Shown here in pieces: positions 16,135 through 24,959 of a stretch of DNA of 64,000 nucleotides (position 1 is its first letter; each line of letters starts with the position of its first letter). Origin of the DNA: Hymenobacter rubidus (GTDB lineage: Bacteria > Bacteroidota > Bacteroidia > Cytophagales > Hymenobacteraceae); contig NZ_JAERQF010000010.1 of the NCBI RefSeq assembly GCF_016734815.1, positions 1 through 64,000 on the forward strand, read 5' to 3'. The notes under the pieces were generated by a model that saw only the letters and a list, made by a program, of their open reading frames with translations, made no database searches and was not told the origin of the DNA. The translations under genes and the position numbers were made by a program.

Positions 16135-17432
16135 CGGGCTACGCGGGGCTGCTGCACCAGCCGGCTGCCAATGGCGCAGTGCAGGCAGCGGCGCGGGGTG
16201 CAATAGTTTTTGTGCAGCGCCAGCAGGCCTTGCGAGTCGGCCGCCGTGCGGTGCGCAAAGCCAAGGGCTTCGTACACGTCCGTGAATTGGTTGTGCTCGG
16301 CGGGCAATTCGCTCAGCAACGCCACGCTGCTTTCCACCAGCGCAGGCTCGCCCAGGTGGCGGGCATAGGCCACGCGCAACGGTACCACCACGTTGGTGAT
16401 GAGCAGGTCGATGCTGGCTTTGCCCAGGCTGGGCACCTTGCCGGCCCGGCCCGGCCGGTAATGCGTGCGCCAGTACTCGGGCGTGGGCGTTTGAAAAAAA
16501 GCCATCAGGGCGGCTACATTTTGTGCCGTGAGCAGCGCATCGAACAGCGCCGGACGGGCGTGTAGCAGGCCCGTCAGTTGCCCCAGCCGCACGGGCGGAA
16601 AATTGGCGGGCCGCAGGCGCAGGTAGTTCCAGTCGTGCACGGCCAAAGCGGCCGCGCCAAGGCTGTATTTGTGTTGCAAGAATTCGTGCTCGCGCTTCAA
16701 GTCCTGGATGTACTCATCCTCACTGGTTTCCTCATTATCAGCCAGGAAACCTGCTTGCCCGAATAGCAGCGCTTCGAGTTGGCGCACGTTGTGGCGGTGG
16801 CGGCGCAACACCGCCAGCGGCAGGGCTTTGGCGAGGCGGGCCAGGGGTTCGCTGTTCTTTTGGAAGCCAAACGCAGCCATCAAAGCGTGGTACGTGGTGG
16901 CCTCCCAGTCCTGCCCCAGCGTGTGGTGCAGGTCTGTAATGGCATCAGCCTTGCGCTCGACTCGCTCCAGCAGGGCGCGTTCGGTCATCATGGTTCTCGT
17001 GATTTCGGGTACCAGGTTCAGCAACGGCGCGCAGGGCAGCGGCGCGGCGGCCGGAGCGTCGGCCAGCGCCTGATACCGCGCCAACAGCTCGGGCGGTACA
17101 CGGTTTTGCAACGCCAAGGCCGGAATCTGGCTGCCGTTGGTGCGAAACACGTCGGCGTCGAAATGGCCCACTACGTGCAGGATTACCTGGTCGTACTTAG
17201 GGTCGGTCTGGTGGTTGTGGCGCGCCCAGTCGGAGGCGCGAAGGTGAATCTCTACCGCGCCGTTCCACTCCACTTCGCCCAGGCGCAGGCGCGCATCGAG
17301 GAAATCGGGGCCGGCGTCGGCATTACGGTGGCCCGGCTTCAACACCTGGATTTCCTCTCCTGCCGTCGTGCGCAGGTCGGCCTTGTCAAAGTACTGGTGC
17401 TGCCAGACGTAATGGAGAAAATCTTCGCGCAT
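16131..17432 (-). CDS. DUF2851 family protein
   Basis: The 433-residue protein matches the Bacteroidota DUF2851 family: M-R-E-D-F-L-H-Y-V-W-Q at the start, the G-x-x-N-x-D-A-G-P-D-F-L-D-A-R block (about 34-48), the W-N-G-A-V-E-I-H-x-x-A-S-D-W block (about 55-68), and H-x2-D-P-K-Y-x-x-V-I-L-H-V-V. The acidic and His residues in these blocks resemble a nuclease-like active site, but no activity is established to my knowledge. A C-terminal C-T-P-R-R-C-L-H-C motif may bind metal. It is the first gene of a coupled pair with the membrane protein. Confidence 0.85.
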   Translation of the reverse strand: MREDFLHYVWQHQYFDKADLRTTAGEEIQVLKPGHRNADAGPDFLDARLRLGEVEWNGAVEIHLRASDWARHNHQTDPKYDQVILHVVGHFDADVFRTNGSQIPALALQNRVPPELLARYQALADAPAAAPLPCAPLLNLVPEITRTMMTERALLERVERKADAITDLHHTLGQDWEATTYHALMAAFGFQKNSEPLARLAKALPLAVLRRHRHNVRQLEALLFGQAGFLADNEETSEDEYIQDLKREHEFLQHKYSLGAAALAVHDWNYLRLRPANFPPVRLGQLTGLLHARPALFDALLTAQNVAALMAFFQTPTPEYWRTHYRPGRAGKVPSLGKASIDLLITNVVVPLRVAYARHLGEPALVESSVALLSELPAEHNQFTDVYEALGFAHRTAADSQGLLALHKNYCTPRRCLHCAIGSRLVQQPRVAR

Positions 17433-17450
17433 GGCCGCAAATTAGTTGTC

Positions 17451-17577
17451 AGTTGGTAGTTGTCCGTTGTTAGGGCCGACCAATGGCTGAGCGCTAAAGA
17501 AAAGCGGCCCGCAACTTTCGAAGCGGACCGCCAAAATTATCGGCCTGACAACCGACAACTAAAAACTGACAACTAAT
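17451..17577. repeat. Inverted repeat, family D (GTTGTCAGTTG type)
   Basis: Arms of about 39 bases (17451-17489 and 17537-17577) pair imperfectly. The arm motif AGTTGTCAGTTGG recurs at 13.8 and 31.2 kb. It fills the spacer between the lolA stop and the DUF2851 start. The loop A-A-A-G-C-G-G-C-C-C-G / C-G-G-A-C-C-G-C could itself form a short terminator. Confidence 0.75.
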
Positions 17578-17580
17578 CGA

Positions 17581-18225
17581 TTACCGCAAATCCACCACCT
17601 TCACGTTCTTGTACTTGGCCTTGTCGAAGGCGAAGGTGCCGGCATCGGTGGGTGGGTTGGGCTGGAATTTCTTGATGAGGAAAGTATACTGGTTGCCGTT
17701 CTTTTTGAACATCTGCCAGCTTTTCACCGACGCATCCTTCTTGCGCACTTTCAGGCGCACTTTAAACACGTCATTCTGACGGTTTTCAGGGGCCAGTTCA
17801 ATCACATCCAGCGGCTCGCCGCCTTCCGTCACTTGCTGCACGTAGGTGTACTTGTAGCCCTTTTTATACATGGTATAAATCTGGGAGGGCGACATTTCCT
17901 GCGAATCGGGGTCCGAATCCGAGATGTTTACCTCGTTTTCGTTCTTCAGGTAAGTCCAGGTGGTTTTGCCGTCGTTGATGACTTCCTGGCCACTGATTTT
18001 GAGGCGGAATTTCTGGCCGCTCACCACAATGTCGCCGTTGATGTTCTGCTTTACCTTGGCGCTGGGGTTTTCCAGCGTCTGGGTAAATGTGGCCTGAAAC
18101 GCTTTCAGTGCCTGGTATTTGGCACTCATCTGGTCCAGAATCTTGCCGGCTTTGGGGTCCTGCTGGGCGGCAGCGGGCAATGCGAACGTAGCCGCGAGCA
18201 ACAGGAAAGAGAAGGATTTTTTCAT
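17581..18225 (-). CDS. LolA-like outer-membrane lipoprotein carrier
   Basis: The 214-residue periplasmic protein begins at ATG 18225 with a clear signal peptide (M-K-K-S-F-S-F-L-L-L ... A-A-A-Q). The mature part has the LolA pattern of a long N-terminal helix (I-L-D-Q-M-S-A-K-Y-Q-x-L-K-A-F-Q-A-T-F-T-Q) and an antiparallel half-barrel with G-x-x-x-V-S-G-Q-K-F-R-L and N-D-G-K-T-T-W-T-Y. It should shuttle lipoproteins across the periplasm. It lies directly after ftsK on the same strand, a gene order also seen in other Bacteroidota (from memory). Confidence 0.85.
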   Translation of the reverse strand: MKKSFSFLLLAATFALPAAAQQDPKAGKILDQMSAKYQALKAFQATFTQTLENPSAKVKQNINGDIVVSGQKFRLKISGQEVINDGKTTWTYLKNENEVNISDSDPDSQEMSPSQIYTMYKKGYKYTYVQQVTEGGEPLDVIELAPENRQNDVFKVRLKVRKKDASVKSWQMFKKNGNQYTFLIKKFQPNPPTDAGTFAFDKAKYKNVKVVDLR

Positions 18226-18345
18226 TATAAGGAGAAGGGTCAAAAAGCGCTTGTGCAGGGCTTGGAATGCCTGATACGGATTCTGTTTAACAAACGTCCG
18301 GCCAAAATGCCAATGAAGCATCAATGAAGAGAAAAAAGTGCGTCA

Positions 18346-18384
18346 GGCGGAGTACCGCGAAATTTTATTTCGCGGTACTCCGCC
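18346..18384. repeat. Short palindrome, family B (GTACCGCGAAATTTT type), copy 1
   Basis: The 17-base perfect arms (18346-18362 and 18368-18384) enclose a 5-base loop. It lies 9 bases after the ftsK stop and could act as its terminator or mRNA-end hairpin. A longer relative lies at 24960-25070. Confidence 0.85.
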
Positions 18385-18392
18385 CGGCGGCG

Positions 18393-21350
18393 CTACTTCA
18401 TGCTGTTAAGCAATTGCTCCAGTTGATATTCATCTGGAATGAGCACGTCGCGGGCCTTGCTGCCCTCGAACGGGCCCACGATGCCGGCGTGCTGGAGCTG
18501 GTCGATGAGGCGCCCGGCGCGATTGTAGCCGAGCTTGAGCTTGCGTTGCAGGAGCGAAGTGCTGCCCTGCTGGTGCAGCACGATGCAGCGGGCGGCCTCT
18601 TCAAACATGGAGTCGCGCTCGGAGGGGTCCATTTCCTCGTTGCCCCCGCCGTCGCCGTCGGCGCCAGCCACTTCGGGCAGCAGGTAGGCGTCGGAGTAGC
18701 CCTGTTGCTCGCCGATGAAGTCGCAGACGCGGTCGACCTCGGGCGTGTCGATGAAGGCGCACTGCACCCGAATCAGGTCGGAACCGGCCGAAAACAGCAT
18801 GTCGCCCTGCCCGATGAGCTGGTCGGCGCCGCCGGTGTCGAGGATGGTGCGCGAGTCGATTTTGCTCGTCACCTTGAAGGAGATGCGGCAGGGGAAGTTG
18901 GCCTTGATGATGCCGGTGATGACGTTCACCGACGGGCGCTGGGTGGCTACGATGAGGTGGATGCCGATGGCGCGGGCCAGCTGCGCGAGGCGCGCAATGG
19001 GCGTTTCTACCTCTTTACCGGCCGTCATCATCAAATCAGCCAGCTCGTCAATCACCAGCACGATGAAGGGCAGGAAGCGGTGGCCTTTCTTGGGGTTGAG
19101 GCGGCGCTCGATGAACTTGGCGTTGTACTCCTTCAGGTTGCGGCAGCCGGCTTCCTTGAGCAAGTCGTAGCGCCGGTCCATCTCCATGCACAACGAGTTG
19201 AGCGTGTTCACCACCTTCTTGGTGTCGGTGATGATGGCTTCGTCGGTGTCGGGCAGCTTGGCCAGGTAGTGGCGCTCAATCTTGTTGAAGATGCTCAATT
19301 CCACCTTCTTGGGGTCAACGAGCACAAATTTCAGCTGCGCTGGGTGGCGCTTGTAGAGCAGCGAGGCCAGAATCACGTTCAGGCCCACCGACTTGCCCTG
19401 GCCCGTGGCTCCGGCCATTAGCAAGTGGGGCATCTTGGCCAAATCGGCCACGAACACCTCGTTGGTGATGGTGCGGCCGAAGGCAATGGGCAGGTCCATT
19501 TCCGAGCGGGCAAACTTTTCCGAGCCCAGCACCGAGCGGATGCTCACCATTTCCTTTTTGGTGTTCGGCACCTCGATGCCGATGGTGCCTTTGCCCGGAA
19601 TGGGCGCAATGATGCGAATACCCAAGGCCGCCAGGCTCAGCGCAATGTCATCTTCCAGGCTCTTGATTTTGGCAATACGCACCCCTACTTCGGGCACGAT
19701 TTCATAGAGCGTAACCGTGGGCCCGATGGTGGCCTTGATGCTGGCAATGCCGATGTTGTAGTGGCCCAGCGTCTCCACAATGCGGTCCTTGTTGGCCTCC
19801 AGCTCCTCCTTGGTCACCTGGGCTTTGGCCACGCCGTAGTCGTTGAGCAGCTCCAGGGTGGGGAACTGGAAGCGGGAAAGCTCCAGCGTGGGGTCGTAAT
19901 TGCCGGGCGGCATGGCGTCGGCGTCCTCGTCTTCGTCCACCACGGCGGCAATGTCGGCTCCGGCGTTGGGGTCCAGGTCGTCGCGGCCGGGCACGGTGAT
20001 TTCGAGGGGGCGCGGGACTGGCGGACTGACAGACTTGGCTACTGGTAGTGGCGCGTCGCCATCGGCCAAGTCGGCCAGCGAAAGCGGCGTAGGAATAGTC
20101 GACGCGGGTACACTAGAAGCCAAGGGGCCTTCCGGTTCCGGCGCAGGCATTTCAATAGAAAACGCCGGGCCCGAAGCCACCGCAGGCACAAGGGCCGCGG
20201 CCGAGGTCAGGGCAGTAGCAGCGGGTGCCACTGCTGCGCTGGCAACGCTCAGGGCCACGCCCGCGCCGAGGCGGGGAGCGGGCTCAAATTCCTGCGGGGC
20301 GGCGGGTTCTTCGGGCACGTCGCCGTCGAGCCGCAAGGGCAAGCCGGCGGCCTGAGCTCCCCCGGCGGCAACCGTAGCAGCCGAAGCAGCAGCGGCTTCG
20401 GGCACGGCTGGGCGCACTTTAGCAGAAGCAGCCACGGCAACGGGAGCGGCGGCTTGCTCGGAGGCAGCTTGTTCGGCCGCAATTTCGGCTTCCAGCTCGG
20501 CGTCTTCTTCAGGGTCGTCTTCGGTGCTGAGGCGACGGAAGCGGCCCAGGTTGAGGCTGGTGACGTTGAAAAAGAACACCACAAACGAAATCAAGGCAAA
20601 AGCCAATAGCAGCACCGTGCCCCAGCCAATGAGGCTGTCGAGCCAGGAGGCAGCCTCGAACCCCACGCCGCCGCACAGGAAATCGAGGCGGTGCGCCAGC
20701 ACGGGGTCGGCGCCGGGCGTGGCCAGCGTCACCACCACATAGCCCAGCAGCAAACTCAGCCAAGCCATGGTGAACAGGCCCAGGGCCATCACGTAGCTCA
20801 CCGACACCGTGGCGGTGCGGAACACAATTTTATACCCCAGGAAAAATACGATGGGAATGAGCGCAAACGCCGCAATACCGAACAGCTTATAAATAAACAG
20901 CTGCGCGGCCCAGGCGCCCAGCAGGCCCAGCCAGTTGCCGGATTCCTGCCCGGCCTCCCGCACGGGAATGGTACCCATGGCCGCCACCACGCTCTGGTCG
21001 GCGTGGCCCGTAAACAGGAACGAAGTAAAGGCAATGGTGAGGTAGAGGCTGCCCAGGAGCAGCCCGAAGCCAACGAACAAGTGAAAGCGGCGGTCGCGCA
21101 GCAGGCCCAGCAGCTTGCCCGCGCCGGGCACGGGCCCGCGCGGGGCGCGGGGCGCTTCGGGCTTGGGCGCGGTAGCGTAACGCGCCGCCTTGGGCACATT
21201 GGCGGCGGCGGGCCGGGGCTCCGGACGGGCGGGCGCCGGCTCCGGGACCGGGCCATTGGGACGCGGCTCGTTGCGCCGCGAGGGCCGGGGGTCGGCGGGG
21301 CGGTTGGCCGAGGTGCCGGGCGGAGGGGTTTTATAACGATTATCGGCCAT
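18393..21350 (-). CDS. ftsK: DNA translocase FtsK/SpoIIIE
   Basis: The 985-residue protein pumps chromosome ends through the division septum. Order: basic, Pro/Arg-rich N-terminus (1-85), about four transmembrane helices (90-270), an Ala/Glu/Pro-rich linker (270-480), alpha and beta motor domains with Walker A G-A-T-G-Q-G-K-S (about 650) and Walker B V-L-V-I-D-E-L-A-D-L, and a C-terminal winged-helix gamma domain (about 915-985; Q-R-K-L-K-L-G-Y-N-R-A-G-R-L). The gamma domain activates XerD, whose gene lies just upstream (21566-22465) on the same strand. Start is ATG 21350. Confidence 0.96.
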   Translation of the reverse strand: MADNRYKTPPPGTSANRPADPRPSRRNEPRPNGPVPEPAPARPEPRPAAANVPKAARYATAPKPEAPRAPRGPVPGAGKLLGLLRDRRFHLFVGFGLLLGSLYLTIAFTSFLFTGHADQSVVAAMGTIPVREAGQESGNWLGLLGAWAAQLFIYKLFGIAAFALIPIVFFLGYKIVFRTATVSVSYVMALGLFTMAWLSLLLGYVVVTLATPGADPVLAHRLDFLCGGVGFEAASWLDSLIGWGTVLLLAFALISFVVFFFNVTSLNLGRFRRLSTEDDPEEDAELEAEIAAEQAASEQAAAPVAVAASAKVRPAVPEAAAASAATVAAGGAQAAGLPLRLDGDVPEEPAAPQEFEPAPRLGAGVALSVASAAVAPAATALTSAAALVPAVASGPAFSIEMPAPEPEGPLASSVPASTIPTPLSLADLADGDAPLPVAKSVSPPVPRPLEITVPGRDDLDPNAGADIAAVVDEDEDADAMPPGNYDPTLELSRFQFPTLELLNDYGVAKAQVTKEELEANKDRIVETLGHYNIGIASIKATIGPTVTLYEIVPEVGVRIAKIKSLEDDIALSLAALGIRIIAPIPGKGTIGIEVPNTKKEMVSIRSVLGSEKFARSEMDLPIAFGRTITNEVFVADLAKMPHLLMAGATGQGKSVGLNVILASLLYKRHPAQLKFVLVDPKKVELSIFNKIERHYLAKLPDTDEAIITDTKKVVNTLNSLCMEMDRRYDLLKEAGCRNLKEYNAKFIERRLNPKKGHRFLPFIVLVIDELADLMMTAGKEVETPIARLAQLARAIGIHLIVATQRPSVNVITGIIKANFPCRISFKVTSKIDSRTILDTGGADQLIGQGDMLFSAGSDLIRVQCAFIDTPEVDRVCDFIGEQQGYSDAYLLPEVAGADGDGGGNEEMDPSERDSMFEEAARCIVLHQQGSTSLLQRKLKLGYNRAGRLIDQLQHAGIVGPFEGSKARDVLIPDEYQLEQLLNSMK

Positions 21351-21369
21351 TCGACGAATACAGAAAGGT

Positions 21370-21377
21370 CAAATTTA
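21370..21377 (-). promoter_or_regulatory. Probable ftsK promoter -7 element
   Basis: Read on the minus strand this is TAAATTTG, an exact TAnnTTTG match, with a TTTC about 16-17 bases upstream as a weak -33 box. It lies 20 bases from the ftsK ATG, which predicts a leader of about 13 nt, and between the family A palindrome and the gene. Confidence 0.45.
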
Positions 21378-21422
21378 CACAAGGCAGGTGGGAAACGACG
21401 GCGAAGAATACAGAAGGCCCGT

Positions 21423-21536
21423 CTGTCATCCTGAGCGCAGCGAAGGACCTTCTCACTTCCGGGTGTTTTACCGTAACCGAAGGTGCTACGTGTCATTCAG
21501 GGTTGGTAAGGTCCTTCGCTGCGCTCAGGATGACAG
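21423..21536. repeat. Dispersed palindromic element, family A variant copy
   Basis: Perfect 29-base arms (21423-21451 and 21508-21536) carry the TGTCATCCTGAGCGCAGCG variant followed by AAGGACCTT. The loop (56 bases) differs from the other copies. It sits between xerD and ftsK. Confidence 0.85.
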
Positions 21537-21565
21537 TACCGCCCACACCAGCATCCCCTCCTCCC

Positions 21566-22465
21566 CTAGCTGCGCGGGTGAAACTCGGTGATGACCTGCC
21601 GCAGGAAGTCCCTATCTAGGTGCGTGTAAATTTCCGTGGTGGTGATGCTGGCGTGGCCCAGCATTTCCTGCACAGCGCGGAGGTCGGCCCCGCCTTCAAT
21701 GAGATGCGTGGCGAAGGAATGCCGCAGCGTGTGCGGGCTGATGGTTTTGCGCAGGCCCGCCTGCTCGGCCAGTTTCTTGAGGGTGGTGAAGACGGTGATG
21801 CGCGACAGCGGCCGGCCGTTCTTGCTCAGAAACACAAAGTCTTCGGCGCCGCTTTTGATGTCGAGGTGGCCGCGCACGCCGCTGAGGTAGAAGTTGAGGT
21901 GCTTGAGGGCTTCGCGGCCCACGGGCACGAGGCGCTCCTTGTTGCCTTTGCCCACCACTTTCATAAAGCCTTCGTCGGTGTAGATGTTGCTCAGGCGCAG
22001 GTCGCACAATTCGCTCACGCGCAGGCCGGAGGAATAAAGGACTTCGAGCAGGGCGCGGGCGCGCAGGCCGTCGTCGGTGCTCATGTCGATGGCTCCGAGC
22101 AGTTGCTCTACTTCGGGGTAGCTGAGGGTATCGGGCAGGTGGCGGCCGGTTTTGGGGGCTTCGAGGGTGTCGGTGGGGTCAAGCTTCAGCAAGTCTTCCA
22201 TGATGAGGAAGCTGAAAAACGCTTTCAGGCCGGAGAGCGTGCGGGCTTGCGAGGTGGCGCTCAGGCCCAGTCCTTGCAGGGTGGCCAGAAATTCGCGCAG
22301 CACGTCGGTGCTCACCTGCGTGGGGCCGACGTGCAGCCGCTGAATGAGGAGGAACTGCTGGAGCTTGCCGATGTCGCGCACGTAAGCCTCCACGGAGTTG
22401 GGCGAGAGGGATTTTTCGAGGCGCAGGTAGCCGTCGAATTGTTTGATTGCCTGGGGCCAGGTCAT
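21566..22465 (-). CDS. xerD: Site-specific tyrosine recombinase XerD
   Basis: The 299-residue recombinase resolves chromosome dimers at dif together with XerC. N-terminal SAM-like core-binding domain (1-100) is followed by the catalytic domain with Arg in G-L-R-V-S-E-L, the H-T-L-R-H-S-F-A-T-H-L box, L-G-H-A-S-I-T-T-T and the nucleophile Tyr in E-I-Y-T-H-L. The C-terminal tail F-H-P-R-S is XerD-like. It sits next to ftsK, whose gamma domain is the known XerD activator. XerC is not ruled out by eye, but the A-V-Q-E-M-L-G-H-A-S-I-T-T-T-E box favours XerD. Confidence 0.92.
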   Translation of the reverse strand: MTWPQAIKQFDGYLRLEKSLSPNSVEAYVRDIGKLQQFLLIQRLHVGPTQVSTDVLREFLATLQGLGLSATSQARTLSGLKAFFSFLIMEDLLKLDPTDTLEAPKTGRHLPDTLSYPEVEQLLGAIDMSTDDGLRARALLEVLYSSGLRVSELCDLRLSNIYTDEGFMKVVGKGNKERLVPVGREALKHLNFYLSGVRGHLDIKSGAEDFVFLSKNGRPLSRITVFTTLKKLAEQAGLRKTISPHTLRHSFATHLIEGGADLRAVQEMLGHASITTTEIYTHLDRDFLRQVITEFHPRS

Positions 22466-22501
22466 GGTTGCAGTGGTTTAAACACCCCAAAGAACGCACC
22501 G

Positions 22502-22613
22502 GAACGTCCTGCGGAGCGGAGTCGAAGCATCTCTCCCGCTTCGTGGGGACAACAGAATTACCTGCACGGCAGAGATGCATCGACTCCGCTGCGCTTCGCT
22601 CAGCATGACGTTC
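22502..22613. repeat. Family A palindrome, imperfect
   Basis: Left arm 22502-22534 pairs with 22571-22613, the right arm carrying roughly ten extra bases (GCTTCGCTCAG). It occupies the divergent spacer between xerD and aroQ, so it must lie in or beside both promoters. Confidence 0.75.
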
Positions 22614-22652
22614 TTTGGAGTCGTTTTATTCCCCGCAAGCACACTCTCCACC

Positions 22653-23099
22653 ATGGAAATTCTGATAATCAACGGCCCCAACCTCAACCTGCTGGGCCGG
22701 CGCGAGCCCGGCATCTACGGCAACCGCTCGTTCGAAGACTTCTTCCCCGAGTTGGAAGAAACCTTCCCGCAACTGAAGCTCACGCAGTTCCAGAGCAACC
22801 ACGAAGGGGTTATTCTCGACAAGCTGCACGAGGTCGGCTTCACGCACCACGGCATCGTGCTCAACGCCGGCGGCCTCACCCACACCAGCGTGGCCTTGGC
22901 CGATGCCGTGGCCGCCATCAGCACGCCCGTGGTGGAGGTGCACCTCAGCAACCTGCACGCCCGCGAGGAGTTCCGCCAGAAAAGCCTCTTCGGCCGGCAC
23001 TGTGCGGGCAGCATCAGCGGTTTCGGACTTGAAAGCTACCGGCTGGCCCTGCAGTGGTTCATCAACCAGACGCCCAAGCGGGTGGGTTTCCGGGTCTAG
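22653..23099 (+). CDS. aroQ: Type II 3-dehydroquinate dehydratase
   Basis: The 148-residue enzyme removes water from 3-dehydroquinate in the shikimate pathway. Signature parts are I-I-N-G-P-N-L-N-L-L-G-R-R-E-P near the start, the flexible-loop Arg/Tyr (E-P-G-I-Y-G), Q-S-N-H-E-G (about 49-54), L-N-A-G-G-L-T-H-T-S-V-A and V-E-V-H-L-S-N (His, about 98-104). Length is typical. ATG 22653 follows the palindrome; an in-frame upstream start would fall in the repeat. Confidence 0.96.
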   Translation: MEILIINGPNLNLLGRREPGIYGNRSFEDFFPELEETFPQLKLTQFQSNHEGVILDKLHEVGFTHHGIVLNAGGLTHTSVALADAVAAISTPVVEVHLSNLHAREEFRQKSLFGRHCAGSISGFGLESYRLALQWFINQTPKRVGFRV

Positions 23100-23105
23100 T
23101 CTGTA

Positions 23106-23297
23106 CCGCGGATTCAGCGGATTTTTCGGATTTCACGGATTTTGTAGGTCGTTGTCTGCGACCTTTGTGAGCGGCGACCTTTCCAGCCGGCTACACGGTT
23201 TTGCAAGTGCCCTCGTTAAAGGCCGGGGCAGTTGTCTTGGTGGGCGAAGGGTCGCCTCCAAAATCCGTGAAATCCGAAAAATCCGCTGAATCCGCGG
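23106..23297. repeat. Large inverted repeat, family E (ATCCGCGGATTCAGCGG type)
   Basis: The 39-base perfect arms (23106-23144 and 23259-23297) enclose a 114-base loop. It starts 7 bases after the aroQ stop and ends 10 bases before the aminotransferase ATG, so the whole spacer is the element. The arms are built from GGATTT-type short direct repeats. Confidence 0.9.
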
Positions 23298-23306
23298 TTC
23301 AGACCT

Positions 23307-24374
23307 ATGTATACCTTCAATCCCGGGCCTTCGGCCGTTTACCCGGCCGTGCGCCAGTACCTCACCGATGCCTTTGACCAGGACTGGCTCTCGGCCGGGC
23401 ACCGCTCCGAAAAGGTTATCGGCCTGGTGCGCCAGACCGTGACCGACCTCAAAGCCAAGCTCAACGTGCCGCAGGACTACACGGTGCTCTTCACCGGCTC
23501 GGCCACCGAGTGCTGGGAAATTCTGGCCCAGAGCCTCACGCCACGCCGCTCGTTTCACCTCTACAACGGCGATTTTGGCGAGAAGTGGTTCAAGTATGCC
23601 CAAGCCATTCGGCCGGCCAGCACGGGCCTGAAGTTTGGGCTCGATGAAGTGCCCGACGTGGCCAGCCTGCCCTTTGCCCCCGACGACACGGACCTCGTCT
23701 GCATCACCCAAAACGAAACCAGCACCGCCACCCAACTGCGCGAAGGCTTCGTCCTGAACCTCTACAACCGCCTCGGCGGCGCCCTGCTGGCTGTGGACGC
23801 CACCAGCTCGCTGGCCGGCCTGAACCTGAAATACATCAAGGCCGACATCTGGTACGGCTCGGTGCAGAAATGCTTCGGGCTGCCCGCCGGGCTGGGCGTG
23901 ATGATTTTGTCGCCCAGAGCGGTGGCCCAAGCCAAGGCCGTGAACGACCGCGCCCACTACAACGCCCTGCCCGCCATGCTGGCCCAGATGCTGAACTACC
24001 AAACCAACTATACGCCCAACGTGCTGGGCATCTACCTCATGAGCCGCGTGCTGGCCGACCGCGAGCCCATCAAAAACGTGCACCAGCACCTCGTAGACCG
24101 CGCCGAGAAGCTGTACGCGTTTTTCGAGCAGGCCACGCCCCTCTCGCCCCTCATCAGCAACTACGAAACCCGCTCCACCACCGTCATCGGCCTGCGCGGC
24201 GACGCTGCTTTGATTGAAGAAATCAAAGGCAAAGCCAAGGAAGCCGGCCTGCAGCTGGGCAGCGGCTACGGCCCGCTCAAAAACACCACCATCCGCATCG
24301 CCAACTTCCCCGCCGTGCCCGATGCGGCCATGGAAGCGCTGGTGCAGTTTTTCGTGAAGGAATACCCTAATTAG
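23307..24374 (+). CDS. Class V PLP aminotransferase (SerC/AGAT-like)
   Basis: The 355-residue fold-type I aminotransferase has the schiff-base Lys188 in Y-G-S-V-Q-K-C-F-G-L-P-A-G, the cofactor Asp164 in L-L-A-V-D-A-T-S-S and an N-terminal F-N-P-G-P-S-A-V motif. These features fit phosphoserine aminotransferase or alanine-glyoxylate-type enzymes. The N-terminus is not the classical SerC N-F-S-A-G-P, so I keep the assignment broad. Start ATG 23307 lies 10 bases after the inverted repeat. Confidence 0.85.
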   Translation: MYTFNPGPSAVYPAVRQYLTDAFDQDWLSAGHRSEKVIGLVRQTVTDLKAKLNVPQDYTVLFTGSATECWEILAQSLTPRRSFHLYNGDFGEKWFKYAQAIRPASTGLKFGLDEVPDVASLPFAPDDTDLVCITQNETSTATQLREGFVLNLYNRLGGALLAVDATSSLAGLNLKYIKADIWYGSVQKCFGLPAGLGVMILSPRAVAQAKAVNDRAHYNALPAMLAQMLNYQTNYTPNVLGIYLMSRVLADREPIKNVHQHLVDRAEKLYAFFEQATPLSPLISNYETRSTTVIGLRGDAALIEEIKGKAKEAGLQLGSGYGPLKNTTIRIANFPAVPDAAMEALVQFFVKEYPN

Positions 24375-24386
24375 GGCAAATAGAAC

Positions 24387-24474
24387 GTCATGCTGAGCTT
24401 GTCGAAGCATCTCTACCGCAGCAGTAAACCAAATTACTCTTGCGGTAGAGATGCTTCGACAAGCTCAGCATGAC
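24387..24474. repeat. Dispersed palindromic element, family A copy (TTGTCGAAGC variant)
   Basis: Perfect 34-base arms (24387-24420 and 24441-24474) with a 20-base loop. The loop contains GCAGTAAA and AAATTACT, homologous to loops of copies at 11.8 and 49.5 kb. It lies between the aminotransferase gene and rnhA. Confidence 0.9.
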
Positions 24475-24495
24475 CGTCCATTACCAAAAAAAGCC

Positions 24496-24957
24496 ATGAT
24501 TCATTTATTCACCGACGGCTCGGCCCGCGGCAACCCCGGCCCCGGCGGCTACGGCGCCATTCTGCGCTACGGCCCCCACGAAAAAGAGCTGACCCAGGGC
24601 TTCCGCCTCACTACCAACAACCGCATGGAGCTGCTGGCCGTGATAGTCGGCCTGGAGGCCGTGACGCGCCCCGAGCTGCCCATCCGCGTCGTTTCCGATT
24701 CCAAATACGTGGTCGACGCCGTGGAGAAAAAATGGGTCTTCGGCTGGGCTGCCAAATCCGATTTCGGCAAAAAGGCCAACGAGGATTTGTGGCGCCGCTT
24801 CCTGCGCGTCTACCAGCAGCGCAAGGTCACCTTCCACTGGATAAAAGGCCACGCCGGCCACGCCGAAAACGAGCGCTGCGACGTGCTGGCCGTGCAAAGC
24901 GCACTCGGCAAGGGCTTGCTGGTGGACGAGGGGTATGAAGCCATTGCCGCACACTAG
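24496..24957 (+). CDS. rnhA: Ribonuclease HI
   Basis: The 153-residue enzyme cleaves RNA in RNA-DNA hybrids. The DEDD metal ligands are visible: Asp7 (F-T-D-G-S-A), Glu45 (R-M-E-L-L), Asp68 (V-S-D-S-K-Y) and the late Asp near 132 in N-E-R-C-D-V-L-A. The H-W-I-K-G-H-A-G-H motif marks the substrate groove. The G-G-Y-G-A-I-L-R stretch is typical. Start is ATG 24496, 21 bases after the palindrome. Confidence 0.95.
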   Translation: MIHLFTDGSARGNPGPGGYGAILRYGPHEKELTQGFRLTTNNRMELLAVIVGLEAVTRPELPIRVVSDSKYVVDAVEKKWVFGWAAKSDFGKKANEDLWRRFLRVYQQRKVTFHWIKGHAGHAENERCDVLAVQSALGKGLLVDEGYEAIAAH

Positions 24958-24959
24958 CA

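Noticed and set aside
18324..19421. A 365-codon frame antisense to ftsK
   Set aside because: The ftsK protein has all its motifs; the antisense translation is repetitive and starts inside a palindrome.
23133..24410. A 425-codon frame antisense to the aminotransferase gene
   Set aside because: Same reason as above; it also runs through the inverted repeat and has no domain.
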